DNA from: Magnetovibrio sp.
Lineage (GTDB): Bacteria; Pseudomonadota; Alphaproteobacteria; Rhodospirillales; Casp-alpha2
Length of the DNA: 64,000 nucleotides
NCBI GenBank assembly: GCA_002722175.1
Contig: PBKU01000050.1
Coordinates: forward strand, 152,106 to 216,105
Direction: 5' to 3'
Both the position numbers and the translations under genes were made by a program. Below the pieces are notes generated by a model. That model searched no databases. It saw only the letters and a program-made list of their open reading frames with translations, and was not told the origin of the DNA. This document shows positions 1 through 8,254 of this stretch, one piece after another; positions within the stretch are counted from its first letter, which is position 1; each line of letters opens with the position of its first letter.

Positions 1-362
1 ACATTGAGCAAACTAGCGAAAATTCACTAAGAATTACTCTTGCTGTAGCTGGCTTTGTGATGGAAGACCTTAGTGTTGCTGTTGAAGATAACCAACTAGT
101 TATTCGCGGGAAAAATATAGATAACAAGGATAATCGGGTTTTTATTCATCGGGGTATAGCTACCCGTCAATTTCAACGCAGCTTTGTTTTGGCCGAGGGG
201 ATAGAGGTCATTTGTGCCAATCTTGATAATGGGCTTCTCAATGTTGATTTAGAGCGCACCGTTCCAGAACCAGAAATCAAGAAAATTGAGATACAAACGA
301 CCAATGCAAAAGAAAAGGGTAGAAAAGCGGTAGAAACGATAGATGTTGAGCCAGGAGATTAG
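1..362 (+). CDS. Hsp20/IbpA family small heat-shock protein, 3' part
   Basis: This is the C-terminal part of a small heat-shock protein, an ATP-independent holdase that binds unfolding proteins in the cytoplasm. The frame is open from base 3 with no stop, so the gene begins before the window; the GTG and ATG at 57-62 are internal codons. The residues before them (IEQTSENSLRITLAVAGF) already match the alpha-crystallin strand typical of IbpA. After them come the EDNQLVIRGK strand, RGIATRQFQRSFVLAEGIEV and NGLLNVDLERTVPEPEIKKIEI, the usual end of the alphaproteobacterial Hsp20 core, followed by a short charged tail. The gene ends 10 bases before the convergent ptsN. The family call is firm; which paralogue it is cannot be said. 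Confidence 0.9.
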   Translation, partial: IEQTSENSLRITLAVAGFVMEDLSVAVEDNQLVIRGKNIDNKDNRVFIHRGIATRQFQRSFVLAEGIEVICANLDNGLLNVDLERTVPEPEIKKIEIQTTNAKEKGRKAVETIDVEPGD

Positions 363-372
363 GCAAGATAAA

Positions 373-837
373 CTAGGCGGCTTGATATTCCTGGGGGGTT
401 GTCAGGATGGCAAATATTCCGTCTGCACTCTCAGTGCCGCGAAGTTTCTTGCAAATGTCTTGATCACGAAGCAAGCGTGCAACGAGTGCCAATGCCTTTA
501 GGTGGTCCGTTCCAGCATGAATAGGAGCCAATAGCATGAATATCAAATCGACAGGCTGCTGGTCAATTGCTTGAAAATCTATTGGACGGCCTAACCTTGC
601 AAATAGGCCGTGCAAACTATTCAATTGGGGTACTTTCCCATGGGGGATCGCAATAAAATTACCAACACCCGTAGTCCCAAGTCGTTCACGTTCCATAATT
701 GTTTCAAAGACGACCCGCTCCTTAATGCCTGTTATATTTTCCGCGAGGCGAGACAGTTCCTGTAAAGCCTGTTTCTTGCTAGTGACTTTCAGGTTTTCTA
801 TAATTCCTTCAGTGGCTAAGAGATCGGAGATCTCCAT
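373..837 (-). CDS. ptsN: PTS IIA-Ntr nitrogen regulatory protein
   Basis: This 154-residue protein is the EIIA-Ntr phosphocarrier, the output domain of the nitrogen PTS (PtsP-NPr-PtsN). It accepts phosphate from NPr and controls potassium and phosphate signalling and other regulators by binding; it does not transport sugar. The phosphorylated histidine is His66 in the conserved context FIAIPHGKVP, and the PVDLIFMLLAP and HLKALALVARLL segments match the family. The ATG is preceded by AGG at good spacing. It follows rpoN on the same strand, as in most proteobacteria, but the ribosome hibernation gene hpf that normally lies between them is absent: the 226-base gap (838-1063) is too short for it and I see no coding remnant there. 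Confidence 0.95.
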   Translation of the reverse strand: MEISDLLATEGIIENLKVTSKKQALQELSRLAENITGIKERVVFETIMERERLGTTGVGNFIAIPHGKVPQLNSLHGLFARLGRPIDFQAIDQQPVDLIFMLLAPIHAGTDHLKALALVARLLRDQDICKKLRGTESADGIFAILTTPQEYQAA

Positions 838-1063
838 TGCATACCTCGTCTTTGTTCTTAAAAATTTCTAGTTGTTAGCCTTGTTCTGAATATCTGGTGA
901 AGCTATTGTACTGATAAGGACACGTCTATAGATTGTTTAATATGTAAAATCAAAACCTGCGTCTCGTCATTTCAGGGTGCGGAAACTAGAATTCTAACGA
1001 ACTTAAGTCAAGGGGGCTTTCGTACAGGCGTAACGCTGAACAAAAAATCATTAAGATCCATAT

Positions 1064-2587
1064 CTACGGAGTGTTAGATTTTTGGCGTCTGCGTTGCACT
1101 GATGACCCTATCCTCATTGATTCTCTATACTTAGCTACCGTGCGTCGAGCGATGTCAACGCCGCTTTTCTTAAGAATTGAAACCAATTTGTCATCAGATA
1201 GGATATTTGTGATTTCTTCACATTCGATTAGTTCTTTGATTTGGTGTCTAACCGCCTCGGCAGAATGCATCTCTCCATTCTGAGTAGAGGAAATAGCAGT
1301 AGTAAAGAAATACTTCATTTCGAGTACACCGCGTGGAGTTGCGATAAACTTATTAGACGTAACACGACTTACAGTGCTTTCGTGCATTTCTATTGCATCA
1401 GCTATGTCGCGCAGTATTAGAGGTTTTAAATATTTGACTCCTTTTTTGAAAAAAAACTCTTGGCGCTGCACTATCTCGCTTGCGACTTTAAGGATCGTGT
1501 TTGCTCTTTGATCGACCGCTTTAACCAACCAGTTTGCTGATTGGGCTTGTTCCATAACATATGATTTATCCTCCTTGCTTTCCATTTTATTACTAACATG
1601 AAAGCAATATGTATTATTTACTAGAACTCTAGGCAAGGTGTCTGGATTAAGTTCAATGTTCCATCCACCGGATGAGGATTCATTCATTAGTACATCAGGC
1701 TCAATGGTTCTTAGGATTTCATGATCAAAATCTTGTGCTGGTTTTGGATTTAACGCCCGCACTTCTGCTATCATGTCTTGAAGGTCGTCGCAATTGACAC
1801 CGCAAATAGTTTCTAATTGGCTTAAACTTCCTGACGCGAGTAAGTCCAAATTTTCGATTAAGAGCTGCATTGCAGGATCTAATCGGTTGCGGTCTTGGAG
1901 TTGCAAGGCGAGACAGTCTGCTAGGTCACGAGCAAATACTCCCGGTGGATCAAACTTGCGCAGTTTTTTTAGAACAAGCTCCAAATATTGTTCTTCACAC
2001 CCCAAGATATTAGCAATTTCCAATAGCGGATTCCGCAAGTACCCAGCGTCGTCAAGTGAATCGATCAAGAATCCACCAATTAAGCGATCACTGAGATCAC
2101 TTACTTCAACGGCAAGTTGTTCTAAAAGATGTTCGCGCAGTGTTTTTTGCTTTGATAGTGTTTCCTCGAGATTTGGCAATTCGTCAGTAAAATTCGCTTG
2201 GCCTGAGTTTAAACTAAATGGACTAGGAGGACCCTCAGGCCGCAGCAAACTTTCATTGCCATTAGAGTTATTATAGATATTATCGTAGTCGACATCTAAT
2301 GTCTGATCGTTGGGAATCTCGACAGGTGCTAATGTATCTAACTTTATTGCGTTAAGAGGTTCGGCATTAATGCCAATGTCATCATCGTAATCCTCCTGAT
2401 CAGGCGATTCGACATCAATTACCTCGCCCTCATCTCTTTCTAACATTGGATTGCGTTCTAGCTCTTGTTCAATAAATGCACGAAGTTCTAGGTTTGACAT
2501 TTGTAGAAGCTTAATTGCTTGTTGCAGCTGGGGTGTCATAACCAACGTTTGTGTTTGTCGTTGGTCTATGCGCGGCGCCATTACCAT
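1064..2587 (-). CDS. rpoN: RNA polymerase sigma-54 factor
   Basis: Sigma-54 directs RNA polymerase to -24/-12 promoters and needs AAA+ enhancer-binding proteins to open them. At 507 residues it has normal length. Region I is clear at residues 8-50 (TQTLVMTPQLQQAIKLLQMS, then the acidic ELERNPMLE). An acidic region II follows, then the core-binding domain. The helix-turn-helix lies near residues 395-420 (LRDIADAIEMHESTVSRVTS), and the RpoN box is near the C-terminus as ARRTVAKYRESM. The start chosen is the first ATG, with AAAGG six bases upstream. It sits downstream of lptB with a 53-base gap, the common lptB-rpoN order. A convincing target promoter occurs in this window, upstream of flgG at 35574-35590. 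Confidence 0.96.
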   Translation of the reverse strand: MVMAPRIDQRQTQTLVMTPQLQQAIKLLQMSNLELRAFIEQELERNPMLERDEGEVIDVESPDQEDYDDDIGINAEPLNAIKLDTLAPVEIPNDQTLDVDYDNIYNNSNGNESLLRPEGPPSPFSLNSGQANFTDELPNLEETLSKQKTLREHLLEQLAVEVSDLSDRLIGGFLIDSLDDAGYLRNPLLEIANILGCEEQYLELVLKKLRKFDPPGVFARDLADCLALQLQDRNRLDPAMQLLIENLDLLASGSLSQLETICGVNCDDLQDMIAEVRALNPKPAQDFDHEILRTIEPDVLMNESSSGGWNIELNPDTLPRVLVNNTYCFHVSNKMESKEDKSYVMEQAQSANWLVKAVDQRANTILKVASEIVQRQEFFFKKGVKYLKPLILRDIADAIEMHESTVSRVTSNKFIATPRGVLEMKYFFTTAISSTQNGEMHSAEAVRHQIKELIECEEITNILSDDKLVSILKKSGVDIARRTVAKYRESMRIGSSVQRRRQKSNTP

Positions 2588-2640
2588 ATTGGGCCTTTCA
2601 GAGGTTAATCAAAGATCAAACCTACCATCTAAATATTTAA

Positions 2641-3441
2641 TCAAAGATTAAATCTATCACCTAAATAGACACGCCTCACATCTTCATTCCCTATGATATC
2701 TGATGGTGCTCCGTCCATTAGCATCATACCGTCGTGAATAATGTATGCGCGATCAATAACATCTAATGTTTCGCGAACGTTATGATCAGTGATTAACACG
2801 CCGATCCCTCGATCTTTGAGGTGTGCCACCAAATCTCTTATATCTCCAACAGCAATTGGATCGATCCCGGCAAAAGGTTCATCAAGCAATATGAAATGTG
2901 GGTTCGCAGCTAGTGCGCGTGCGATTTCTACTCTTCGCCGCTCACCCCCTGACAGGGTCATTGCAGAAGTTCGTCGCAAATGTGAAATAGAAAATTCCGC
3001 AAGCAAAGTATCCAAAATTGTTTCTCTGCGTTCTCGGCTTTTCTCGACTACTTCTAATACAGCGCGGATATTATTTTCAACAGAAAGGCCACGAAAAATT
3101 GAAGCTTCCTGAGGAAGATAACCGATTCCAAGCCGAGCTCTACGATACATTGGGAGGTCCGTGATATCAGTCCCGTCAAGAATTATATTACCGTAGTCAG
3201 GGGATATGAGCCCAATTATCATATAAAAACAGGTTGTCTTTCCTGCTCCATTTGGCCCTAATAAGCCAATGGCTTCACCTCGTTGCACTTCAAGGGTCAC
3301 GCTGCGCACAACTGGGCGCTTTTTGAATTGTTTTCCTAAATCACGGGCTGTTAATCCAAGGTTTTTCTGCGTTATAAGCCGGGGGGGCGTATCTTGGTCA
3401 TCTCCCGTGTCCTGTTTTGTTGCAAGGTAGCGATCGTTCAA
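2641..3441 (-). CDS. lptB: LPS export ABC transporter ATP-binding protein
   Basis: LptB is the ATPase of the LptB2FG(C) complex that extracts lipopolysaccharide from the inner membrane and pushes it along the LptC-LptA bridge. The 266-residue protein has Walker [10 protein letters not shown] at 62-70, the Q-loop in [14 protein letters not shown], the ABC signature LSGGE at 163-167, Walker B FILLDEP with the D-loop AGID near 183-194, and the switch histidine in [11 protein letters not shown]. The N-terminal extension of about 30 residues before the ABC core is slightly longer than in Escherichia coli. The start is a TTG with GGAG seven bases upstream. It lies just after lptA, consistent with one lptC-lptA-lptB-rpoN transcript. 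Confidence 0.96.
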   Translation of the reverse strand: MNDRYLATKQDTGDDQDTPPRLITQKNLGLTARDLGKQFKKRPVVRSVTLEVQRGEAIGLLGPNGAGKTTCFYMIIGLISPDYGNIILDGTDITDLPMYRRARLGIGYLPQEASIFRGLSVENNIRAVLEVVEKSRERRETILDTLLAEFSISHLRRTSAMTLSGGERRRVEIARALAANPHFILLDEPFAGIDPIAVGDIRDLVAHLKDRGIGVLITDHNVRETLDVIDRAYIIHDGMMLMDGAPSDIIGNEDVRRVYLGDRFNL

Positions 3442-3478
3442 AACTTTTCTCCAGACTTATAAGTTATCATTGTAATTT

Positions 3479-4333
3479 TTATTTTGCTTTTTTGGTTGGG
3501 ACTAGAGTTCCAGACACTCTGTTTGTTGAACTATTCCCGCACCCAAATAAATGGCTTATTCCTGTATTTAGATTGACTTCAGCGCGACAGCCTTGCAATA
3601 AATTATCCGCTCGTTTGAGTTTAACCGATCCTACCAATGTGGCAATACCACTTTCAACGTTGTATATACCACGGTCAGCTGTAGCTGTTTCTTCAGAGGT
3701 TACAATACGCACTTTATCAAAGGCATCAACCCTATAAACCGCAGTTTTACCTTTTTTATCTTGTCTGGTATGCGCTACCAGAACATCTGCCCAAAGCTTT
3801 TTCTTTTCGCGAACCACTGAAGCATTGCCGCGGGCAACGGCCATATTCTTGTCTTCCCAATACTCCAATTGCTTTTCTGCACTGATAGTATCCTTACCTG
3901 ATACTAACCGGACATTATTGCCATCTAACACCAAGACGCGTTGGTCAGCACTATAAATAGCATGATCACCGTAAGCTGTTTCGCTTGGAGACTCTATTCG
4001 CACTTTTCCAAACGCATCGAGTCTCCAGATTTCTGTTTGGTTAGTATTATTTTTCCGATAATAGGCTCTTAACTCGTCTGCAAAAATTCGTATGTCACCA
4101 CGAACAGCTTTGGCATTACCTCTTGCAAAAAAAACGGAGTTTTGCTGTTGCCATTCGATCCCGTCGGTAGCTGAGACTTCAATTGGTGTATTGTCACCAT
4201 TACCCCCCAGACTGAGGCTCTGAGCTGCGGTATTCTGCGTCAAAAAGCCATAGGTAATGATTAATGCTAAACAAAAAATAGTGCTTGAAGAGAACCCAAG
4301 AAAGTATTTTTTTACGTTAAAAACATTGTTCAT
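3479..4333 (-). CDS. lptA: LptA/OstA-type periplasmic LPS transport protein with duplicated repeat
   Basis: LptA forms the periplasmic beta-jelly-roll bridge that carries LPS to the outer membrane. The protein has 284 residues, against about 185 in Escherichia coli. It begins with a signal peptide (hydrophobic core about residues 14-35, ending near NTAAQS). The mature part contains two similar units: WRLDAFGKVRIESPSETAYG around residues 103-122 and YRVDAFDKVRIVTSEETATA around 198-217. Each is followed by a ground-state strand of the type IYSADQRVLVLDG or IYNVESGIATLVG, so the fold has been extended by internal duplication. Its ATG overlaps the TGA of lptC, showing translational coupling. The family is certain; the longer form is a lineage feature I infer from the repeats. 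Confidence 0.9.
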   Translation of the reverse strand: MNNVFNVKKYFLGFSSSTIFCLALIITYGFLTQNTAAQSLSLGGNGDNTPIEVSATDGIEWQQQNSVFFARGNAKAVRGDIRIFADELRAYYRKNNTNQTEIWRLDAFGKVRIESPSETAYGDHAIYSADQRVLVLDGNNVRLVSGKDTISAEKQLEYWEDKNMAVARGNASVVREKKKLWADVLVAHTRQDKKGKTAVYRVDAFDKVRIVTSEETATADRGIYNVESGIATLVGSVKLKRADNLLQGCRAEVNLNTGISHLFGCGNSSTNRVSGTLVPTKKAK

Positions 4334-5019
4334 TGTTCACTCAATTCTGCATTTGGAAATATAACAATTTTACTGGTTCCAGTGAAGAAAATTACTTTCC
4401 CTTTTTCAATAAAGCGAAATCCTTGTGCCTCTACAACCCCAAAGGGTCCTTGTCCATGAACTCGGACGTTGCTTTCTGCTACATTTGTATCTAGATAAAT
4501 TTTGGCCTTGTCAGTTTGAAATTCGTAGCCGGAATCATGGTAAAGATTCACTTTTCCTTCTAACTCCAATTCTTTTTTGATCCTGGCAAAAACACCACGG
4601 TTTGCTGAAAGGGCAAGCCAAGAACCGTTTTTTATAGAAAGGTCGGCTTTGGGCATTGTGAGCTCAAACAAACTGTCCGATTGCTTCATTGTTTTCGCAA
4701 TTTCAGCAGTGATTGTAAATGGTTGTTCTTCATTGTCAGTTCCAATATATCGAGGGTTTACCATCGCGGGGTCATTTGATCCATCAATGTCTAATGACGC
4801 AAAACCAATATGGAAGTCCATTTGTTCTGTTTCTAGCATGGGCCATGATAAAATCAAGGTTACAACCCCTAGAGCGACAAGGGGCAGTGCGTACTTCACA
4901 ATTCTAACAAAAACAGTATATCGCTTTACCGATATAAAAGAGGGATTTGATCGGGTGCTAAATGAGTCAGAATGTTTACCGTCATGTTTTGGGGGTGGTC
5001 CGTGTGCGTCGTTTGGCAT
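4330..5019 (-). CDS. lptC: LPS export protein LptC
   Basis: LptC is the bitopic inner-membrane protein that receives LPS from LptB2FG and hands it to LptA. The 229-residue protein has a cytoplasmic N-terminus of about 35 polar residues and one membrane anchor at about 39-60 (VKYALPLVALGVVTLILSWP). A periplasmic beta-rich domain follows, with DLSIKNGSWLALSANRGVF and LYHDSGYEFQTDKAKIYLDT typical of the YrbK/LptC family. It lies between kdsD and lptA in the classic LPS order and overlaps lptA by four bases (ATGA). The Shine-Dalgarno-like GAGGGGGAAG is further from the ATG than usual, so the start is only moderately certain. Confidence 0.9.
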   Translation of the reverse strand: MPNDAHGPPPKHDGKHSDSFSTRSNPSFISVKRYTVFVRIVKYALPLVALGVVTLILSWPMLETEQMDFHIGFASLDIDGSNDPAMVNPRYIGTDNEEQPFTITAEIAKTMKQSDSLFELTMPKADLSIKNGSWLALSANRGVFARIKKELELEGKVNLYHDSGYEFQTDKAKIYLDTNVAESNVRVHGQGPFGVVEAQGFRFIEKGKVIFFTGTSKIVIFPNAELSEQ

Positions 5020-5043
5020 GATTGCCGCGTCTTCCCCCTCTCA

Positions 5044-6039
5044 TTAGACTATACCAACACTTATGCAGTCATGAATATGCACAACTCCAATTGGAATATT
5101 GTCTTTCACTACAAAGAAATTTGTTATTTTTTCAGAGTTCATTCTATTTAACGCTTCGCTTGCGAGTATGTCAGAATTAATGGTTTTTGCGTCTGGTGTC
5201 ATGATCTCATCTACACGGGACTGCAATATGCTATCTCCCATATGTCGGCGAAGGTCCCCGTCAGTAATTACCCCAATTAGTTTTTTGTTTTCCTCAATAA
5301 CACCAATACAGCCAAGTCGTTTTGAGGTCATTTCAATGATTGCTTCAGACATCAAGGCATTTCTATTAATAAGTGGTATTTTGTCACCAACATGCATGAT
5401 ATCTCGAACTTTTAGTAGTTGTTGGCCCAACTTTCCCCCTGGATGAAAAGTTTGAAATTTCTCGGGAGTAAAATTTTTTCGCTCAAGTAAAGCGATTGCG
5501 ATAGCATCCCCGAGAGCTAATGCCATGGTTGTTGACGTTGTTGGGGCTAAGCCCATAGAGCATGCCTCAACATTTTTTGGAAGTATTATGCTAATGTTTG
5601 CTGCGTTACCTAGTTCACTTTTTTTCCTACTGGTGACCGCAATAAGCGGGATTTTCAATTGTGTTGCGTAACTTATCAAATCAGTTAGCTCCGGAGTATT
5701 ACCGGAGTTAGAGATTGCAAAAAGGGCATCGTTTTTTGTAATCATCCCCAGATCGCCATGAGAGGCCTCTGCCGGGTGAACAAAGAAAGCAGGTGTTCCA
5801 GTTGATGCTAGTGTGGCAGCAATTTTACGAGCAACATGCCCACTTTTCCCGATTCCGGTAACAGCAACACGACCTGTTATTTCCGTCAAAATATCTAATG
5901 CGGAAATCAATTCTTCGCCTAAAGCTTCACTAAGGGCTTTGAGACCTTCTATTTCCAAGCTTATTACTTTACGTGCAAGAACTAAATCTTTGCTTTTATA
6001 GGTCTGATCAAAAACCGAAACGACGGTGTTATCATTCAT
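5044..6039 (-). CDS. kdsD: Arabinose-5-phosphate isomerase (KpsF/KdsD)
   Basis: This enzyme converts ribulose-5-phosphate to arabinose-5-phosphate, the first committed step of CMP-Kdo synthesis for LPS. The 331 residues carry an N-terminal SIS sugar-isomerase domain (about 40-180) with GIGKSGHVARKIAATLASTG, HPAEASHGDLGM and ISNSGNTPELTDLI. Two CBS domains follow (about 215-325), including GVITDGDLRRHMG and the final VVHIHDC stretch. Length and domain order match KdsD/KpsF. It is first in the block kdsD-lptC-lptA-lptB-rpoN-ptsN, so precursor synthesis is linked to LPS export. The 117 bases upstream, before the broken rnd gene, show no clear promoter. Confidence 0.94.
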   Translation of the reverse strand: MNDNTVVSVFDQTYKSKDLVLARKVISLEIEGLKALSEALGEELISALDILTEITGRVAVTGIGKSGHVARKIAATLASTGTPAFFVHPAEASHGDLGMITKNDALFAISNSGNTPELTDLISYATQLKIPLIAVTSRKKSELGNAANISIILPKNVEACSMGLAPTTSTTMALALGDAIAIALLERKNFTPEKFQTFHPGGKLGQQLLKVRDIMHVGDKIPLINRNALMSEAIIEMTSKRLGCIGVIEENKKLIGVITDGDLRRHMGDSILQSRVDEIMTPDAKTINSDILASEALNRMNSEKITNFFVVKDNIPIGVVHIHDCISVGIV

Positions 6040-6156
6040 GCTACGATACCCGTTAAATCTCGTTCAGGAGGGGCTTTTACAACAAGAACACTGATTTTGA
6101 GTATGCCTTGTTTCCCATGGAAATTCAACTAGTGGTTAAGGAGAATAAAAATGTTC

Positions 6157-6801
6157 CTAGTGAGAAAATATATCAGTGTGCCCCCACCCGGTTAGATCTA
6201 ACATTGCTTGCGTTGGCAGAAATTTAAAGCAATCCTCTGCAAGGTTGTTCCTTTTTTCTCTTTCCAGCATCAAGTCAAGATGGTGTTTAATGATATGGAG
6301 ATTAAGGACATCAATTGCGGCATAATTTTTCTGTGCATCCGTTAGATCATTTCTTGCCCAATCAGAAGATTGCTGCTCTTTTTAAATATCAATTCCTAGT
6401 AATTCTTTTGTTAAATCTTTTAGGCCATGCCGTTCAGTATAAGTCCGAACAAGTTTTGAGGCAACTTTAGTGCAATATACTGGGGTGCACAGAGTATTTA
6501 GGTTTTGTTTGATTATTGCCAAATCAAATCGAGCAAAATGGAATAGTTTTACAACATTGGGATTCTTTAAAAGTTTTTTTAGATTAGGTGCATTAAAAGT
6601 TTTTCTAGTGAATTGCACCAAGTGGCAATGGCCATCTCCCGCAGACAGCTGCATCAGGCATAGGCGATCGCGCAAGGGATTAAGACCTTGGGTTTCTGTA
6701 TCAATAGCTACCGATCCACTGAAACCTAACGAGTTTGGTATGTCTCCGTCATGCATGTGAATTGATATAGGCTTATTCCGTGGTTGGAAAGACACTTTCA
6801 T
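6157..6801 (-). pseudogene. rnd: Ribonuclease D-like 3'-5' exonuclease, interrupted by an in-frame TAA
   Basis: This is the short alphaproteobacterial RNase D (DEDDy exonuclease acting on tRNA 3' ends). The likely start is the ATG at 6801, preceded by AAGGAG. Residues 1-139 contain Exo I (VAIDTETQGL) and Exo II (LFHFARFDLA), and then TAA occurs at 6382-6384 after LLGIDI. Reading on in the same frame gives KEQQSSDWARNDLTDAQKNY, then AAIDVLNLH, which is the missing Exo III motif (Y-x3-D), and continues to TRAMLD-like and GWGHTDIF sequence until TAG at 6157-6159. Homologues normally read DISKQQQSSDW here, so one substitution (TCA to TAA) explains the stop. As it stands the product would lack an essential catalytic motif. 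Sequencing error, readthrough and real pseudogenisation cannot be told apart here. Confidence 0.85.
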
Positions 6802-6852
6802 ATTCTCCTTGCTAGCTCGACTACCTGCTACTACCCTGCCATCTAATGACAA

Positions 6853-6939
6853 TGGTGCCCAGGAGAAGACTCGAACTTCCACGACCCAAAGGTCACAGGT
6901 ACCTGAAACCTGCGCGTCTACCAATTCCGCCACCTGGGC
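6853..6939 (-). tRNA. tRNA-Leu(CAG)
   Basis: The minus strand folds as an 87-base tRNA including an encoded CCA. The acceptor stem pairs GCCCAGG with CCTGGGC, followed by A and CCA. The D-arm contains GGTAGACGC, and the anticodon stem CAGGT/ACCTG encloses the loop TTCAGGT with anticodon CAG. A long class II variable arm (TGACCTTTGGGTCGT) and a T-arm with TTCGAGT follow, all characteristic of leucine tRNAs. It lies 51 bases upstream of the broken RNase D gene on the same strand. The apparent protein-coding extension of rnd through this segment is only a translation of the tRNA. Confidence 0.97.
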
Positions 6940-7076
6940 ATCCAATGGTTTAGCTAGAACGGAGATTCGATAGACTTTGAAGGATTAATTGTCAACCATA
7001 CAATTTTTTCTAAGCTTGACGGAAGCACGTCATAGGGTTAATCCGTTGCTATTGTGGGTGTCTAAGAAGGATCTTT

Positions 7077-8087
7077 ATGACTAGGAAATTTATAACAGTC
7101 TTTGGGGGTTCTGGTTTTATCGGTAGACATTTGGTAAATCACCTGGCAACCGAAGGCTGGTTAGTAAGGGTGGCTGTTCGAGATATTGAAGCAGCTGCAT
7201 TTCTTAAGCCCTTAGGGAAGCCAGGTCAAATCACACCATGGCCCGTTGATGTATTAGATCTGTCCCAAGTGATATTATCTTTGAATGATAGTTATGCTGC
7301 AGTAAATTTAGTTGGAGCACTTTTAGAAAAAGATAGATATACATTTGAGAATCTTCATGCAGAGGGTGCAAAAAATATCGCGCTTGCAGTGAAAGAAACC
7401 GGTTGTAGACGCTTAATACATATCTCTGCTCTTGGTGCAAGCGAGAATTCTAATGCCAAGTACTCGAGGACAAAAGCGCAAGGTGAACTGATAACGTCGC
7501 GTATTTTTCCTGATTCAACAATTGTGAGGCCTAGCGTTGTTTTTGGCCCGCAGGATAAATTTTTTAATTTATTCGCCGGGTTAATGCGCTTTTTGCCGGC
7601 AATGTTTGTAGTTGGGGCACCTTTTTTGCCTAAGTTAGTGATTTCAGAAACTGGGGACATAAAAATTGATATTTTGGGTGACGGTGGGCCGAAGTTTCAG
7701 CCTGTTTATGTAGGCGATGTTGTTTCTGCAATATTGGCTATTTTGAAGAACTTTGAAACAGCAGGAAAAATTTATGAGTTAGGGGGGCCAACGCAATACT
7801 CCTTTGCTGAAATATTTCAACTTGTTCTTAAAATAACGGGTCGAAAGCGAATACTCCTGCCAATGCCATTTTGGTTGGCCAAATTTCAGGCTTACCTGCT
7901 TTCATTGCTTCCGGAGCCAATTTTGACGGGTGACCAGGTAGAGTTGATGAAAACAGATAATTTAGTTTCTAATGATGCATTAGGATTAATTGATCTAGGT
8001 GTTGAGCTAACTCCAGCGGAAGCAATCTTGCCAACATATTTATACAAATACGGCTTAAAAGCAAATCGGGGGCTTTACCGTGACTGA
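7077..8087 (+). CDS. NDUFA9-like NAD(P)-dependent epimerase/dehydratase
   Basis: The 336-residue protein is an atypical short-chain dehydrogenase of the complex I NDUFA9 subunit family, common in alphaproteobacteria. A Rossmann fold opens the protein, with GGSGFIGRHLV at residues 10-20 as the nucleotide-binding glycine motif. HISALGASENSNAKYSRTKA at about 116-135 carries the Y-x3-K pair. GPQDKFFNLFAGL and QPVYVGDVVSAI are typical of this subgroup. Bacterial members are annotated as complex I-associated or as sugar-nucleotide epimerases, and no substrate can be read from the sequence. It stands alone on the plus strand, divergent from tRNA-Leu and convergent with the aminopeptidase gene. Confidence 0.85.
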   Translation: MTRKFITVFGGSGFIGRHLVNHLATEGWLVRVAVRDIEAAAFLKPLGKPGQITPWPVDVLDLSQVILSLNDSYAAVNLVGALLEKDRYTFENLHAEGAKNIALAVKETGCRRLIHISALGASENSNAKYSRTKAQGELITSRIFPDSTIVRPSVVFGPQDKFFNLFAGLMRFLPAMFVVGAPFLPKLVISETGDIKIDILGDGGPKFQPVYVGDVVSAILAILKNFETAGKIYELGGPTQYSFAEIFQLVLKITGRKRILLPMPFWLAKFQAYLLSLLPEPILTGDQVELMKTDNLVSNDALGLIDLGVELTPAEAILPTYLYKYGLKANRGLYRD

Positions 8088-8155
8088 TGATTTTTTCCGT
8101 AAAGCCAATTTCAGGCTACGTTTTGTCAATACTGCAGCGGAAGATGGAATTCTTT

Positions 8156-8178
8156 GCGAGTGAGAAATTCCACTCGTA
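8156..8178. other. Intergenic hairpin between convergent genes
   Basis: CGAGTG (8157-8162) and CACTCG (8171-8176) pair across an eight-base loop, and one G-T and one T-A pair extend the stem. It lies in the 167-base gap between the epimerase gene and the aminopeptidase gene, which end toward each other. There is no clear T-tract on either side, so a role as a bidirectional terminator is only a suggestion. Confidence 0.3.
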
Positions 8179-8254
8179 CTGTAGCTGGCAAGGCTTGGGT
8201 GTTATATCCTTTGCTAGCAGCTTTTTGCTCTCGCACTTACTAGGGTAACTTTAT

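Noticed and set aside
1071..1283. Plus-strand frame antisense to rpoN
   Set aside because: It is a shadow of rpoN with no recognisable protein features.
6802..6945. Extension of the RNase D frame upstream to 6945
   Set aside because: The extra 48 residues are a translation of tRNA-Leu(CAG) and its flank; the ATG at 6801 has a good AAGGAG.
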